From: Maritimibacter sp. HL-12
GTDB lineage: Bacteria; Pseudomonadota; Alphaproteobacteria; Rhodobacterales; Rhodobacteraceae
DNA: 64,000 nucleotides
Assembly (NCBI RefSeq): GCF_900177545.1
Contig: NZ_FXBQ01000001.1
Location: 1,010,122 to 1,074,121, forward strand
Reading direction: 5' to 3'
Each line of letters starts with the position of its first letter. Within the stretch, counting starts at the first letter, position 1. The notes under the pieces are model-generated. The model saw only the letters and a list, made by a program, of their open reading frames with translations. It searched no databases and was not told the DNA's origin. Shown in pieces: positions 17,075-25,661 of this stretch. The translations under genes were made by a program, and so were the position numbers.

Positions 17075-20000
17075 TCAAGCATCCGCGGCGGAGCGTCCTT
17101 GCCGGCACGGCCCCAAGCCGCGCACCGGGGCCACGCCCGGAAGCGGGATCAGGGCCAGCATCTCGTGGCGTTCCAGTTCGGGCAGGGCAAGCGGCCCGTA
17201 TTGCAAACGCGCGTCGCCCGGGCTGCGGATGCCCGCGAGCGACGGGAAGCGCAGGAACAGACGGGCCTTGGCAAAGACATCGAGCGCCGCCAGCGCCTGC
17301 GGGCCAGGGTAGAAACTTTCCACCAATGCACCCTCCGCCAGCACAACGGCATGGCGCGGAAGCATGACATGAACATACTCGGCGGCGCGCTTGCCCCTCG
17401 CGAACCGGAAGCGCCCGTCGCCATCCTCCGCCAGCCAACGCGCCCGCACGAAACCTTCCGGCCGATCCGCGGTGCCCAGCGCAACCCGGTGCTGCGGCGA
17501 AAGCAGGAGATCGCGCCCATTGCCAAGCGCACCCGCGCGAATGCGCACCGGGCGGAGATCGGGCCTTGCGGTCATCGCCGCGGCATCAAGATCGCTCCGC
17601 CCGGTCCAGACCACCGGCAACGCCCCGCCATCGAAGGTCGAGACCAGATCGCCGGGCTTGAGGCTTTCCACCGCACGCGGACCTCCCGGCGTGGCGATGC
17701 GGGTGCCTGCCGTGAAGCAGGGCACCCCCATCGAATAGAGCCTTCCGGCATCAAGCGCATCGGGATCGACCCCGAGCAGCGTCACGCTGGTACCGCCCGG
17801 GAAGGTGAGCACCGCGTTCCCCGAGCCATCGTCCGAAACCTCGACATCACTGGACTTGACCGGATTGCCGTCTTCGTCGGTCAGGTCCGACACATCCAGT
17901 TGGTCGTTGGTGAAACCGTCGTCATCGGCGTCCGCCATGTCGAAATCCGAAACGACGTTGCCACCGTTACCGTCGGCAAACGCGAACAGATCGTCCCCCG
18001 CACCGCCGCTGAGCAAATCGTCGCCATCGCCGCCTGCGATCGTGTCCGCGCCGCTGCCCCCCGCGAGGCTATCGCCGCCCGATCCGCCGGTGATGAGGTC
18101 ATCGCCCTCGCCCGCGTCAACCTCCACGCCGCCCGAGGTCGCGGAGGCGTCGATGGTATCGTCGCCCGAACCGAGGCGGACCTCTTCGATCTCGATGAAT
18201 GCCGCGCCGTCGGGTCCCGATGCCAGCGTGCCCGCTTCGTCGCCGGTGAAGGTGAGCGTGCTGTCGCCGGTGAGCGCGCTGGCGTCGATCGCGTCCCGGT
18301 CGGTGCCGCCCTCGCCGCCTTCGATGGTATCGGAGCCGTACCCATCCTGAAGCACGACGGTGTCGGCATCGTCGCCGCCCGTGATTGAATCGTCGCCCGA
18401 CCCGCTCCAGATCGTATCGTCGCCGGTGCCGCCGTCGATCAGGTTGTCACCGGACTCGCCAAGGATCAGGTCATCGCCCGCACCGCCAAGCACCGTATCG
18501 GCCCCGCCCCCGGCATAGATGGTGTCGTTGCCCATGCCGCCGTCGAGGTCGTCGTTGCCCGAAAGGATTGCGCCCGGGGCGTCGTCGATCAGGTCATCGC
18601 CTTCGCCGCCGTCGATGGTGTTGTCGCCCGCGCCGCCGTAGATCGTATCATCGCCGTCGCCACCGAAAAGCAGGTCATGCCCGCCAGCCTCGGTGACATC
18701 GACCGAGGTATCGTTGGTCGAGACGACATGAAGGTTGTCGATCCCGAGGGATTCGTCGTCGACACTCAGGTTCGTCGTCGACCCGAAACCGAGGGTGATC
18801 TGGTCGTCGGTGTAATCCTCCGCCTCCAGCCGGACGTGCCAGATCTGGTCCTCCCAATCGCTCGAAAACCCAAGATCGCCGCTCTCGGCCTGCACGAAGT
18901 TGTAGCTGTAATCGACGCCGCCGGCGGTGATCGTGCCGCTCCGGTCGCCGTCGAAGCTGGCGTCGTTCCACGAGAACATCTCGTTGGCGATCTGTTCGCC
19001 ATTGACGTAGAGTTGAAAGGCATCGCCTTCCGGCCCGACGCTGAAGGTCGGATTGTCGGCATCCCAGCTGTCGAGGATGTAGAGGTCGAATTCGACCACA
19101 ACGGCGCTGTAGCCATCGGCCAGATCGAATGTCTTTTCGGTCAGCGCCCCACCGCTGGAATCGCCTCCGGTTCCGGCAAAACGGCCGAGGAAGTCACCGA
19201 ACGCGCCCCCGCTGTCGGTGCTGGCTTCGGTCCAGCCCGACGCGCCATCCCCGAAATCCTCGAACGCCACCAGCACCGCGTCGGCGGGGGTGACGCCATC
19301 GCCATGGATCACGTCATGGCCACCACCGCCATCAATCGTGTCGGTGCCGCCGCCGCCATCGAGCGTATCTTCGCCGGCCTCACCGAAAAGCGCGTCATCG
19401 CCTGCGCGGCCACCGACGCGGTCATCGTCATCGCCCGCGTAGACGGTATCGTCGCCGGCCCCCGCGTAAACGGTATCGTCGCCGGCGCCGGCCTCGATCA
19501 CGTCATCGTCGTTGCCCTCGAAATTGTCGGCGTTGTCGACACGGTCGCCCTCCGGGTCGTCGGTATAGCCAGCGTCGATCAGGTCGCCGCCGCCGGTGCC
19601 TTCCACGATCTCGTCCTTGAGGTTCATCTGGTAGCGGTCGGCGTACATGCCATAGACGCCAGTGCCCCCCGCGGGCTGCGCGGTCCCCAGCGTGATCGCC
19701 TCGATCGGCTTGGCTTCCAGCGTCTCGGTGTCGGCGTTTGGCCCCGAGGCGGTCGGGATCAGGTAGAGCCGCCCGTCGGTGTCCTGCATCACGATGGCTT
19801 CGATCATCGCCGTGGTGCCATCGGTATAGGTCACGACCGTATCGGCATAGACCATCAGCGCGTCGAAGGTTTGCGGCGCGCCGCCGTCGATCTGGAAACG
19901 CTCGTTGGCGGCGGCATTGTCTGCGGCATAGGCGGTGGCGTCGCCGTCGGTCCCCGGACCCTGCACCGGATCGGGCGCAAGGGTCTGGACGTTCTGATAC

Positions 20001-20128
20001 AGCGGATCGGCACCGCCACCGAAGGACAAGCCGTTCAACGCAGTGTGGTTTTCCGAGGTATGATTGCCCTCGACGGTGTCGAATTCCGGGCCGATGCCGA
20101 GGTAGAAAATATCAAAAGTCGTCGGCAT
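17075..20128 (-). CDS. RTX calcium-binding repeat protein with Hint domain
   Basis: A 1017-residue acidic protein. The N-terminus (1-170) begins FDIFYLGIGPEFDTVEGNH, a start common in Rhodobacterales surface proteins. GGxGxDxxx RTX repeats occur at about 205-280 and 490-740; a beta-sandwich-like module of about 190 residues (from VAFEDFGDG to IDNLHVVS) is embedded between the two blocks. A C-terminal Hint domain begins with CFTAGTRIATPGG (about 815) and ends with PRHAVVLAEGALVESFYPG. There is no Sec signal, as expected for type I secretion. The Hint domain may self-cleave at its cysteine. ATG 20128 has GAGGG 7 nt upstream. Confidence 0.87.
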   Translation of the reverse strand: MPTTFDIFYLGIGPEFDTVEGNHTSENHTALNGLSFGGGADPLYQNVQTLAPDPVQGPGTDGDATAYAADNAAANERFQIDGGAPQTFDALMVYADTVVTYTDGTTAMIEAIVMQDTDGRLYLIPTASGPNADTETLEAKPIEAITLGTAQPAGGTGVYGMYADRYQMNLKDEIVEGTGGGDLIDAGYTDDPEGDRVDNADNFEGNDDDVIEAGAGDDTVYAGAGDDTVYAGDDDDRVGGRAGDDALFGEAGEDTLDGGGGTDTIDGGGGHDVIHGDGVTPADAVLVAFEDFGDGASGWTEASTDSGGAFGDFLGRFAGTGGDSSGGALTEKTFDLADGYSAVVVEFDLYILDSWDADNPTFSVGPEGDAFQLYVNGEQIANEMFSWNDASFDGDRSGTITAGGVDYSYNFVQAESGDLGFSSDWEDQIWHVRLEAEDYTDDQITLGFGSTTNLSVDDESLGIDNLHVVSTNDTSVDVTEAGGHDLLFGGDGDDTIYGGAGDNTIDGGEGDDLIDDAPGAILSGNDDLDGGMGNDTIYAGGGADTVLGGAGDDLILGESGDNLIDGGTGDDTIWSGSGDDSITGGDDADTVVLQDGYGSDTIEGGEGGTDRDAIDASALTGDSTLTFTGDEAGTLASGPDGAAFIEIEEVRLGSGDDTIDASATSGGVEVDAGEGDDLITGGSGGDSLAGGSGADTIAGGDGDDLLSGGAGDDLFAFADGNGGNVVSDFDMADADDDGFTNDQLDVSDLTDEDGNPVKSSDVEVSDDGSGNAVLTFPGGTSVTLLGVDPDALDAGRLYSMGVPCFTAGTRIATPGGPRAVESLKPGDLVSTFDGGALPVVWTGRSDLDAAAMTARPDLRPVRIRAGALGNGRDLLLSPQHRVALGTADRPEGFVRARWLAEDGDGRFRFARGKRAAEYVHVMLPRHAVVLAEGALVESFYPGPQALAALDVFAKARLFLRFPSLAGIRSPGDARLQYGPLALPELERHEMLALIPLPGVAPVRGLGPCRQGRSAADA

Positions 20129-20507
20129 GGTCACACCCTCGCACTATACATGTGCAGTCCTGCCCCGGTTCGGCGGCACGAGGCGGCGGTAACGCCACGG
20201 CGGCGCACCGAAGCCCTCGCGGAGCCAGGTGGCCCCGTTCGATGTCCAGCCGGTTGGGTCACCGGAAACCACCTTCCACACGCCCAGGCCCGACCGGCAG
20301 TCTGCACGAAAAAGCATTCAGTGAACGTGAACTCTCACGTCAAAATGGCTCGGATTTGACTTGATTTGGACCGAACCACGGCAGTTTCGCAAAACTGGCC
20401 CATTGCCCTCAGACTTGACAAGATGTCGCACCCTGCCCGAGGCTGACTTCGGGGAGGTTTCGTCGGTCAGCCCCGGCGGGCGGCGCATGCTCAAGGGAGG
20501 TTCGGCC
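20129..20507. other. Divergent intergenic region (RTX/Hint gene and FMN protein gene)
   Basis: The 379-bp region between two divergent genes holds no credible gene. It contains the inverted repeat at 20325-20340, a TTGACTTGATTTGG stretch just downstream of it, and AAGGGAGG, the ribosome binding site of the plus-strand gene at the right end. Confidence 0.6.
20325..20340. promoter_or_regulatory. Perfect inverted repeat, candidate operator
   Basis: ACGTGA-ACTC-TCACGT is a perfect 6+4+6 dyad, partly extended outwards and preceded by a GTGAAC direct repeat. It lies about 200 bp before the RTX/Hint start and 170 bp before the FMN protein. It resembles a CRP/FNR-type half-site pair with a shortened spacer; the binder is unknown. 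Confidence 0.4.
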
Positions 20508-22106
20508 ATGGTCGATATTCGCTATCTGCCCTATCTGGGCTTCCTCGCCGCGGTTCCGGTCGGCGCGGCCCTGGGCTTCGCGCTGCCGTTCTGGGGCGGC
20601 GCGGTGCTCGCGCTTGGACTGGCAGGCGCGGCCATCGGCACCTACGATATCCTCCAGCGCAAACGCGCGGTTCTGCGCAATTACCCGGTGCTCGCCCGGA
20701 TGCGCTTCTTCCTCGAAAGTATCCGGCCCGAGATCCGCCAGTATTTCCTCGAAAGCGACCACGACGAGGTGCCGTTCTCGCGCGAACAGCGCGCGCTGGT
20801 CTATCGCCGGGCGAAGAACATCAAGGGCCTGCGCCCCTTCGGCACGCTGAAGAACCAGCAGGCGGTGGGGCACGAATGGATCAACCACTCGATGCTGCCC
20901 AGCCACATCGAGAGCGCCGATTTTCGGGTCACCTTCGGGGCCGGGCGGGCACGGCCCTATTCGGCCTCGGTGCTCAACATCTCGGGCATGTCTTTCGGTG
21001 CGCTCTCGCCCAACGCGGTGGAGGCGCTCAACATCGGCGCGGCGCGCGGCGGCTTTGCCCAGACCACCGGCGAGGGCGCGATCTCGCGCTTTCACGCCGC
21101 CCACGGCGGCGATCTGGTCTGGCAGATCGGCTCGGGCTATTTCGGCTGCCGCGATGCCGCCGGCAGGTTCGATCCGGAAGCCTTCGCCGAAAAGGCCACC
21201 GGCGACCAGGTGAAGATGATCGAGATCAAGCTCAGCCAGGGGGCCAAGCCCGGTCACGGCGGCATCCTGCCCGGTGCGAAGGTGACCAACCTCATCGCCG
21301 AGGCGCGCGGCGTGCCGCTGGGCGTGGATTGCATCAGCCCAACCAAACACAGCGCCTTCACCTCCCCGATCGAGATGCTCGAATTCGTGGCCCGTCTGCG
21401 CGACCTTTCGGGCGACAAGCCGGTGGGGCTGAAACTCTGCGTCGGTCACCCCTGGGAAGTGTTCGCCATGGCCAAGGCGATGATCGACACCGGCATCCAG
21501 CCCGATTTCATCACCGTCGATGGCTCCGAGGGCGGCACCGGCGCCGCCCCGGCGGAGTTTGCCGATCACCTTGGCGCGCCGCTGCGCGAGGGGCTGATGC
21601 TGGTGCACAACACGCTGGTCGGTCTGGGCTTGCGCGAGGCCACCCGGATCGTCGTGGCGGGCAAGCTGATCTCGGCCTTCGATATCGCCCGCGCCTGCGC
21701 ACTCGGGGCCGATACCTGCAACATGGCGCGCGGATTCATGTTCGCGCTCGGCTGCATCCAGGCCCAAACCTGCCACACCGGAAACTGCCCCACCGGCGTC
21801 ACCGCGCAGAACCCCCGCCGCTACAAGGCGCTCGACGTGCCCGACAAGGCCACACGCGTGACGAATTTCCACGCCAACACGCTGGCAACGCTCAAGGAAA
21901 CCATCGAGGCCTGCGGGCTGAATCATCCCGCCGATCTCGCCCCTGAGCACCTGATGATGCGGATCAACAGCCGCGAGGTGCGCTCGGCGCAAAGCCAGTA
22001 TGATTGGGTCCGTCCCGGCGAGTTGCTCGACCACAACGTGCCCCACCCCGCCTTCGCCAAGTTCTGGGACATGGCCCGCGCCGACAGTTTCGCGCCGGTG
22101 CGGTGA
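20508..22106 (+). CDS. FMN-binding glutamate synthase family protein
   Basis: A 532-residue protein with one or two N-terminal membrane segments (about 5-45) followed by a glutamate-synthase alpha-like FMN domain (about 90-520). Visible features are NISGMSFGALSPNAVEALN, TGEGAIS, KLSQGAKPGHGGILPGAKV, DGSEGGTGAAPAEFADHLG and the cysteine cluster CIQAQTCHTGNCPTGVTAQ, which binds an Fe-S cluster in GltB. It lacks the GltB amidotransferase domain, so it is not a complete glutamate synthase; the physiological reaction of this stand-alone family is not established. ATG 20508 is chosen because AAGGGAGG precedes it and the membrane segment starts there. Confidence 0.85.
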   Translation: MVDIRYLPYLGFLAAVPVGAALGFALPFWGGAVLALGLAGAAIGTYDILQRKRAVLRNYPVLARMRFFLESIRPEIRQYFLESDHDEVPFSREQRALVYRRAKNIKGLRPFGTLKNQQAVGHEWINHSMLPSHIESADFRVTFGAGRARPYSASVLNISGMSFGALSPNAVEALNIGAARGGFAQTTGEGAISRFHAAHGGDLVWQIGSGYFGCRDAAGRFDPEAFAEKATGDQVKMIEIKLSQGAKPGHGGILPGAKVTNLIAEARGVPLGVDCISPTKHSAFTSPIEMLEFVARLRDLSGDKPVGLKLCVGHPWEVFAMAKAMIDTGIQPDFITVDGSEGGTGAAPAEFADHLGAPLREGLMLVHNTLVGLGLREATRIVVAGKLISAFDIARACALGADTCNMARGFMFALGCIQAQTCHTGNCPTGVTAQNPRRYKALDVPDKATRVTNFHANTLATLKETIEACGLNHPADLAPEHLMMRINSREVRSAQSQYDWVRPGELLDHNVPHPAFAKFWDMARADSFAPVR

Positions 22107-22117
22107 ACGTTCGGTCA

Positions 22118-23080
22118 CTACCCGGCAACGTCGATCACGACAATGCCGGTTTTCTGCTCGGTTGCGACGTGGCGGTAGGCTTCCACGATCTCGTCCAGCG
22201 GATGGTGCCGGTCGATCACCGCGCGCAACCGACCGTCGGCCAGAAGCTCCGCGAGCATCCCGACCACCGCTTCCGGCCGCACCGGCATACCGATGGCGAC
22301 GCGCCCCGAGCGGGTCACCGACGACCAGAGCGACAGGAACACGTTCTCCCACCAGCGGCCCAGATCGGTGGCATGGAACGCGCCCCCCGGTTTGAGCAGC
22401 GGTTTGCAGGCGCGGTAGCTGGTCTTGCCGACGGCGTCGAACACGAGATCGTAGCGCTCGGGACGGGCGGTGAAATCCTCCGCGGTGTAGTCCACCACCC
22501 GGTCGGCCCCCAGCGCCGTCGCAAGGTCCAGATGCCGGGTCGCGACCACCGCCGTCACCGTGGCACCGCGCGCCTTGGCCAGTTGCACCGCCGCCGTTCC
22601 GATCGCGCCCGAGGCCCCGTAGGCCAGCACCGATTGCCCCTCCGACAGACCGAAGGCCTCCAGGTTGCTGTGGGCATACCATGCCCCCTCGCCCACCACC
22701 GCCTCGTGAAACGCGATGCCGTCGGGGATTTCGGCGACCGCCGCATTCTCGGCGATGGCCAGGTATTCGGCATGGCACCCGAAACGCTCGGGCGACAGGC
22801 CGAACACCCGGTCGCCCGGTCGAAACCGGGTGGCCCGGTCCCCGACTTCGGTGACGATACCCGCGAAATCGACCCCGAGGATCGGTATCTTCGGCCGCAC
22901 CAGACCGGTAACGGCCCGGGCGAACCACGGGTGGCCGCGCAAGGTCTCGCGATCGGTTCGGCTTACCGTGGCCGCGCGCACCTGCACCAGCACCTCGCCT
23001 GCACCGGGCACGGGCGTCGGCACGTCGCAGAGCGCCACCACCTCCGGCGGCCCGTAACGGGTGCAGACGGCAGCTTTCAT
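22118..23080 (-). CDS. MDR-family NAD(P)-dependent alcohol dehydrogenase / quinone reductase-like
   Basis: A 320-residue medium-chain dehydrogenase. GroES-like domain (1-115: PVPGAGEVLVQVRAATVSRTD, PILGVDFAGIVTEVGDRATRFRPGDRVFG) and Rossmann domain with AYGASGAIGTAAVQLAKARGATV (about 150-172) and VDYTAEDF. The catalytic-zinc cysteine and the structural-zinc Cys cluster of classical alcohol dehydrogenases are missing, so it belongs with the zinc-free quinone oxidoreductase branch. Substrate unknown. Convergent with the FMN protein; not obviously in an operon. Confidence 0.85.
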   Translation of the reverse strand: MKAAVCTRYGPPEVVALCDVPTPVPGAGEVLVQVRAATVSRTDRETLRGHPWFARAVTGLVRPKIPILGVDFAGIVTEVGDRATRFRPGDRVFGLSPERFGCHAEYLAIAENAAVAEIPDGIAFHEAVVGEGAWYAHSNLEAFGLSEGQSVLAYGASGAIGTAAVQLAKARGATVTAVVATRHLDLATALGADRVVDYTAEDFTARPERYDLVFDAVGKTSYRACKPLLKPGGAFHATDLGRWWENVFLSLWSSVTRSGRVAIGMPVRPEAVVGMLAELLADGRLRAVIDRHHPLDEIVEAYRHVATEQKTGIVVIDVAG

Positions 23081-23103
23081 GGCACGACCCTCCCGGATCG
23101 AGC

Positions 23104-24207
23104 CTAGCCGGCGTGGATCAGCGTTGAAAACAGTTTCGGATCGAGCGACTGGCTGCGGAAGGTCTCGCCCTCGGTCAGGATCGACACCGCGTCATGGCTG
23201 TGCAGGCTTTCCTGATGGCTGGCCACCACCCGGAAATCGCCGATCCGCTCGTCGCGCTTGAGCTGTTCGGTAAACAGCCGCGCGGCGTCTTCCACGAAGA
23301 TCGGGTTGGCCGCGTTGAGTTCGGCAAAGGCCTGCTCGTCTTCGCGCTTCACCATCACCTGCGTTTCGGTCGGCACCGCGTCGCGCGCCATGTCGATCAG
23401 GTCTTCAAACCACAGGCAGCTCTTTTCGCATTTTACCTCGACCGAGATCCGCGCCACCGAGCGCTGGCTGTGCGGCGTGGCAAGCTGACCGCGCACCTGG
23501 CGCGCATGTTCGGCCAGTTCCAGCGAGCAGGGGCAGGTCGAGGAATAGACATAGTCGAGGTGAACGAACTTGCGCCGCACCCCGTCCTGCTCGACCAGTT
23601 CGAGCGCAATCTGGTAGTACTGGTAGCCTTCCAGCCCCGAGCGCAGGCTCTGCATCTTCATCGGGAAGGAAAATGACATTTCGATCCGGGCGTCGAGGCT
23701 GTCGAGATCGGTCTTGTAATCATCGAGCGCGGCCTCGATCACCTCGAAGCTGAAGGTTTTCTCGGCATGGGCATAGAACGAGCGCATGATGCGGCTCATG
23801 TTGATGCCCTTCTTCTCCGCCTCAAGGCTCACCGTGCCGGTGACGGAGGTTTCCAGCGTCAGATCGCCGTTGTCGCGGGTGTGATAGCGGATCGGCAGGC
23901 GGAAATTGGAAATCCCGACGTGCTGGATCAGTTGCTTTTCGCCCTGAATCAGCGAGGCCGGGCCATTCTGAAGATCGGGCATCCCCGCCTTGTAGGCCGC
24001 GTCCGGCACGAAATCGTGCGGATAATTGCGGTTGAGGTCCGGGTAGTCCGACACCACCCGCTCGGGCAGCAGCCGGGCGATCGCCGGATCGAGCCGCGCA
24101 ACCTCGGAGGGCTCGGCACCACGGGCCCAGTCGCGCAGGGTTTCGAGCGCCTGCCTTGCGTCGTCCGCGCCAGGCGCGGGTCTCAACTTAGGGGTCACGT
24201 GGTTCAT
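23104..24207 (-). CDS. folE2: GTP cyclohydrolase I type 2 (FolE2)
   Basis: A 367-residue COG1469 protein that makes 7,8-dihydroneopterin triphosphate from GTP, the first step of tetrahydrofolate synthesis. Family hallmarks: GEKQLIQHVGISNFRLPI, TGTVSLEAEKKGINMSRIMRSFY, the metal-binding cysteine in YSSTCPCSLELAEHA and VARISVEVKC. FolE2 enzymes work with metals other than zinc and often take over when zinc is short; I see no convincing Zur box upstream. Start at ATG 24207, with TGGGAGG in front. It follows metZ by 82 bp on the same strand. Confidence 0.95.
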   Translation of the reverse strand: MNHVTPKLRPAPGADDARQALETLRDWARGAEPSEVARLDPAIARLLPERVVSDYPDLNRNYPHDFVPDAAYKAGMPDLQNGPASLIQGEKQLIQHVGISNFRLPIRYHTRDNGDLTLETSVTGTVSLEAEKKGINMSRIMRSFYAHAEKTFSFEVIEAALDDYKTDLDSLDARIEMSFSFPMKMQSLRSGLEGYQYYQIALELVEQDGVRRKFVHLDYVYSSTCPCSLELAEHARQVRGQLATPHSQRSVARISVEVKCEKSCLWFEDLIDMARDAVPTETQVMVKREDEQAFAELNAANPIFVEDAARLFTEQLKRDERIGDFRVVASHQESLHSHDAVSILTEGETFRSQSLDPKLFSTLIHAG

Positions 24208-24289
24208 TGCCCAGCCTCCCAGGTCCGTCGGAAACCAAATATAGGCCACCGTGGCGTCAATTACCAAGTGCTACGGTCAGGAATTCAAG

Positions 24290-25465
24290 TCAGATCACCG
24301 CAAGTGCTGCTTCGATATCGGCGATGAGGTCGTCACTGTCTTCCAGCCCGACCGAGAGGCGCACCAGTCCCGGAGTGATCCCGAGCAGTTGTTTTTGCTC
24401 ATCCGGGAGCCGTTGGTGGGTGGTTGTCGCGGGGTGGGTGACAATGGATTTCGCATCGCCGAGGTTGTTCGAGATCACGGGGATGTGAAGCGCGTCCAGA
24501 AAGCGGAATGCCGCCGCCTTGCCGCCGGCAAGGTCCAGCGCCAGCATGGTGCCGCCATGGTCCATCTGGCGCGCCACGGCGGCATGCTGCGGATGATCGG
24601 CCCGTCCCGGATAGATCATCCGCGCGAAGGCGCCGTGCCCGGCCAGCGCGTCAGCGATCCGCGACGCACTCTCCGCCATCGCCCGCACCCTCAGGTCGAG
24701 GGTTTCAAGCCCCTTGAGATGCATCCAGGCATTGAACGGGCTGAGTGCCGCGCCGGTATGCTTGGCGTAGGGCTCATAGGTGCCGCGGATGAAGTCCTCG
24801 CTGCCGAGCACAACGCCGCCAAGCCCGCGCCCGCCGCCGTCGATATGCTTGGTGGACGAATAGATCACCACGTCCGCCCCCGCCGCCGCCGCACTCGCGC
24901 CGACCGGCGTGGCGAAGGTGTTGTCGACGACCAGCAGGGCACCAACGGCGTGCGCCAGCTCCGCCACCAGCGCGATGTCGATCACTTCGAGCGTCGGGTT
25001 GGCGATGGTTTCGAGAAACACCAGGCTGGTGCCCTCGGTGAGCGCCGCGCGCCAGTCCTCGGCGCTGGTGCCATCGACCAGCACGACCTCGACGCCGAAA
25101 CCGCGCAGCCATTCGAGGATGTAGAGGCAGGAGCCGAACAGCGCCCGCGCCGCCACGATCCGGTCGCCCGGCCTTGTCGCGGCCATCAGCACCGCGTTCA
25201 CCGCGGCCATGCCGCTGGCGGCGGCAAAACCGTCTTCAGTGCCCTCGATCCCGGCCAGCCGCTCCTCGAACATCCGCACCGTGGGGTTGCCGTAGCGGGC
25301 ATAGATGAACTCGTCGGGCCCGCTTTCCAGAAACCGCGCCTCGGCCTGCTCGGCGCTGTCATAGACGAACCCCTGGGTGAGGAAGATCGCCTCGCTCACC
25401 TCGCCGTATTGCGACCGGCGGGTGCCGCCATGCGCGGCCCGTGTTCGCGGTTTCCAGTCGTCCAT
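24290..25465 (-). CDS. metZ: O-succinylhomoserine sulfhydrylase
   Basis: A 391-residue fold-type-I PLP enzyme of methionine biosynthesis that makes homocysteine from O-succinylhomoserine and sulfide. PLP lysine K206 in YSSTKHIDGGGRGLGG, substrate loop IYARYGNPTVRMFE, and ETIANPTLEVIDI. The N-terminus DDWKPRTRAAHGGTRRSQYGE is typical of alphaproteobacterial MetZ. ATG 25465 has GGGAGG 5 nt upstream; the longer open frame to 25576 runs through the riboswitch and terminator and is not coding. Control by S-adenosylmethionine is expected from the upstream SAM-II element. Confidence 0.93.
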   Translation of the reverse strand: MDDWKPRTRAAHGGTRRSQYGEVSEAIFLTQGFVYDSAEQAEARFLESGPDEFIYARYGNPTVRMFEERLAGIEGTEDGFAAASGMAAVNAVLMAATRPGDRIVAARALFGSCLYILEWLRGFGVEVVLVDGTSAEDWRAALTEGTSLVFLETIANPTLEVIDIALVAELAHAVGALLVVDNTFATPVGASAAAAGADVVIYSSTKHIDGGGRGLGGVVLGSEDFIRGTYEPYAKHTGAALSPFNAWMHLKGLETLDLRVRAMAESASRIADALAGHGAFARMIYPGRADHPQHAAVARQMDHGGTMLALDLAGGKAAAFRFLDALHIPVISNNLGDAKSIVTHPATTTHQRLPDEQKQLLGITPGLVRLSVGLEDSDDLIADIEAALAVI

Positions 25466-25480
25466 GCGCGCCTCCCGCAC

Positions 25481-25512
25481 AAAAAAGCCCCCACCGCGTG
25501 AGCGCCGGGGGC
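25481..25512 (-). terminator. Intrinsic terminator between SAM-II aptamer and metZ
   Basis: On the minus strand GCCCCC...GGGGGC closes a hairpin (with a possible GCG/CGC inner stem) followed directly by TTTTTT. It lies after the riboswitch and before the metZ ribosome binding site, so it can act as a leader attenuator. Confidence 0.85.
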
Positions 25513-25533
25513 CGTCAGTCTTCCAGTCCCTGA

Positions 25534-25590
25534 CCTTTTTAGCGGCATGTTTAACGTGGCCCGCAATCCGGTGCACAAATCGCCACGAGC
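25534..25590 (-). promoter_or_regulatory. SAM-II (metA-type) riboswitch
   Basis: The minus-strand sequence has the conserved SAM-II order: P1 arm CGTGGC (25587-25582), then GATTTG, a purine-rich linker, P1' GCCACG (25560-25555), GTTAAAC and the pseudoknot segment GCTAAA followed by AAGG. This matches the alphaproteobacterial SAM-II consensus that binds S-adenosylmethionine in a single H-type pseudoknot. It precedes metZ by about 70 nt, as expected for this class. Confidence 0.92.
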
Positions 25591-25661
25591 CGCTCGGTAA
25601 CGTGACTTGCGCCTTGCGTCAAGCGGTCGCAGTCTGCCGGGCGACGCAACAGGAGCCACAG

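Noticed and set aside
18677-20359. 560-residue plus-strand frame opposite RTX/Hint gene
   Set aside because: Mirror of the repetitive RTX coding sequence.
23104-24289. Zur box upstream of folE2
   Set aside because: The 82-bp upstream region has no convincing palindrome of the Zur type.
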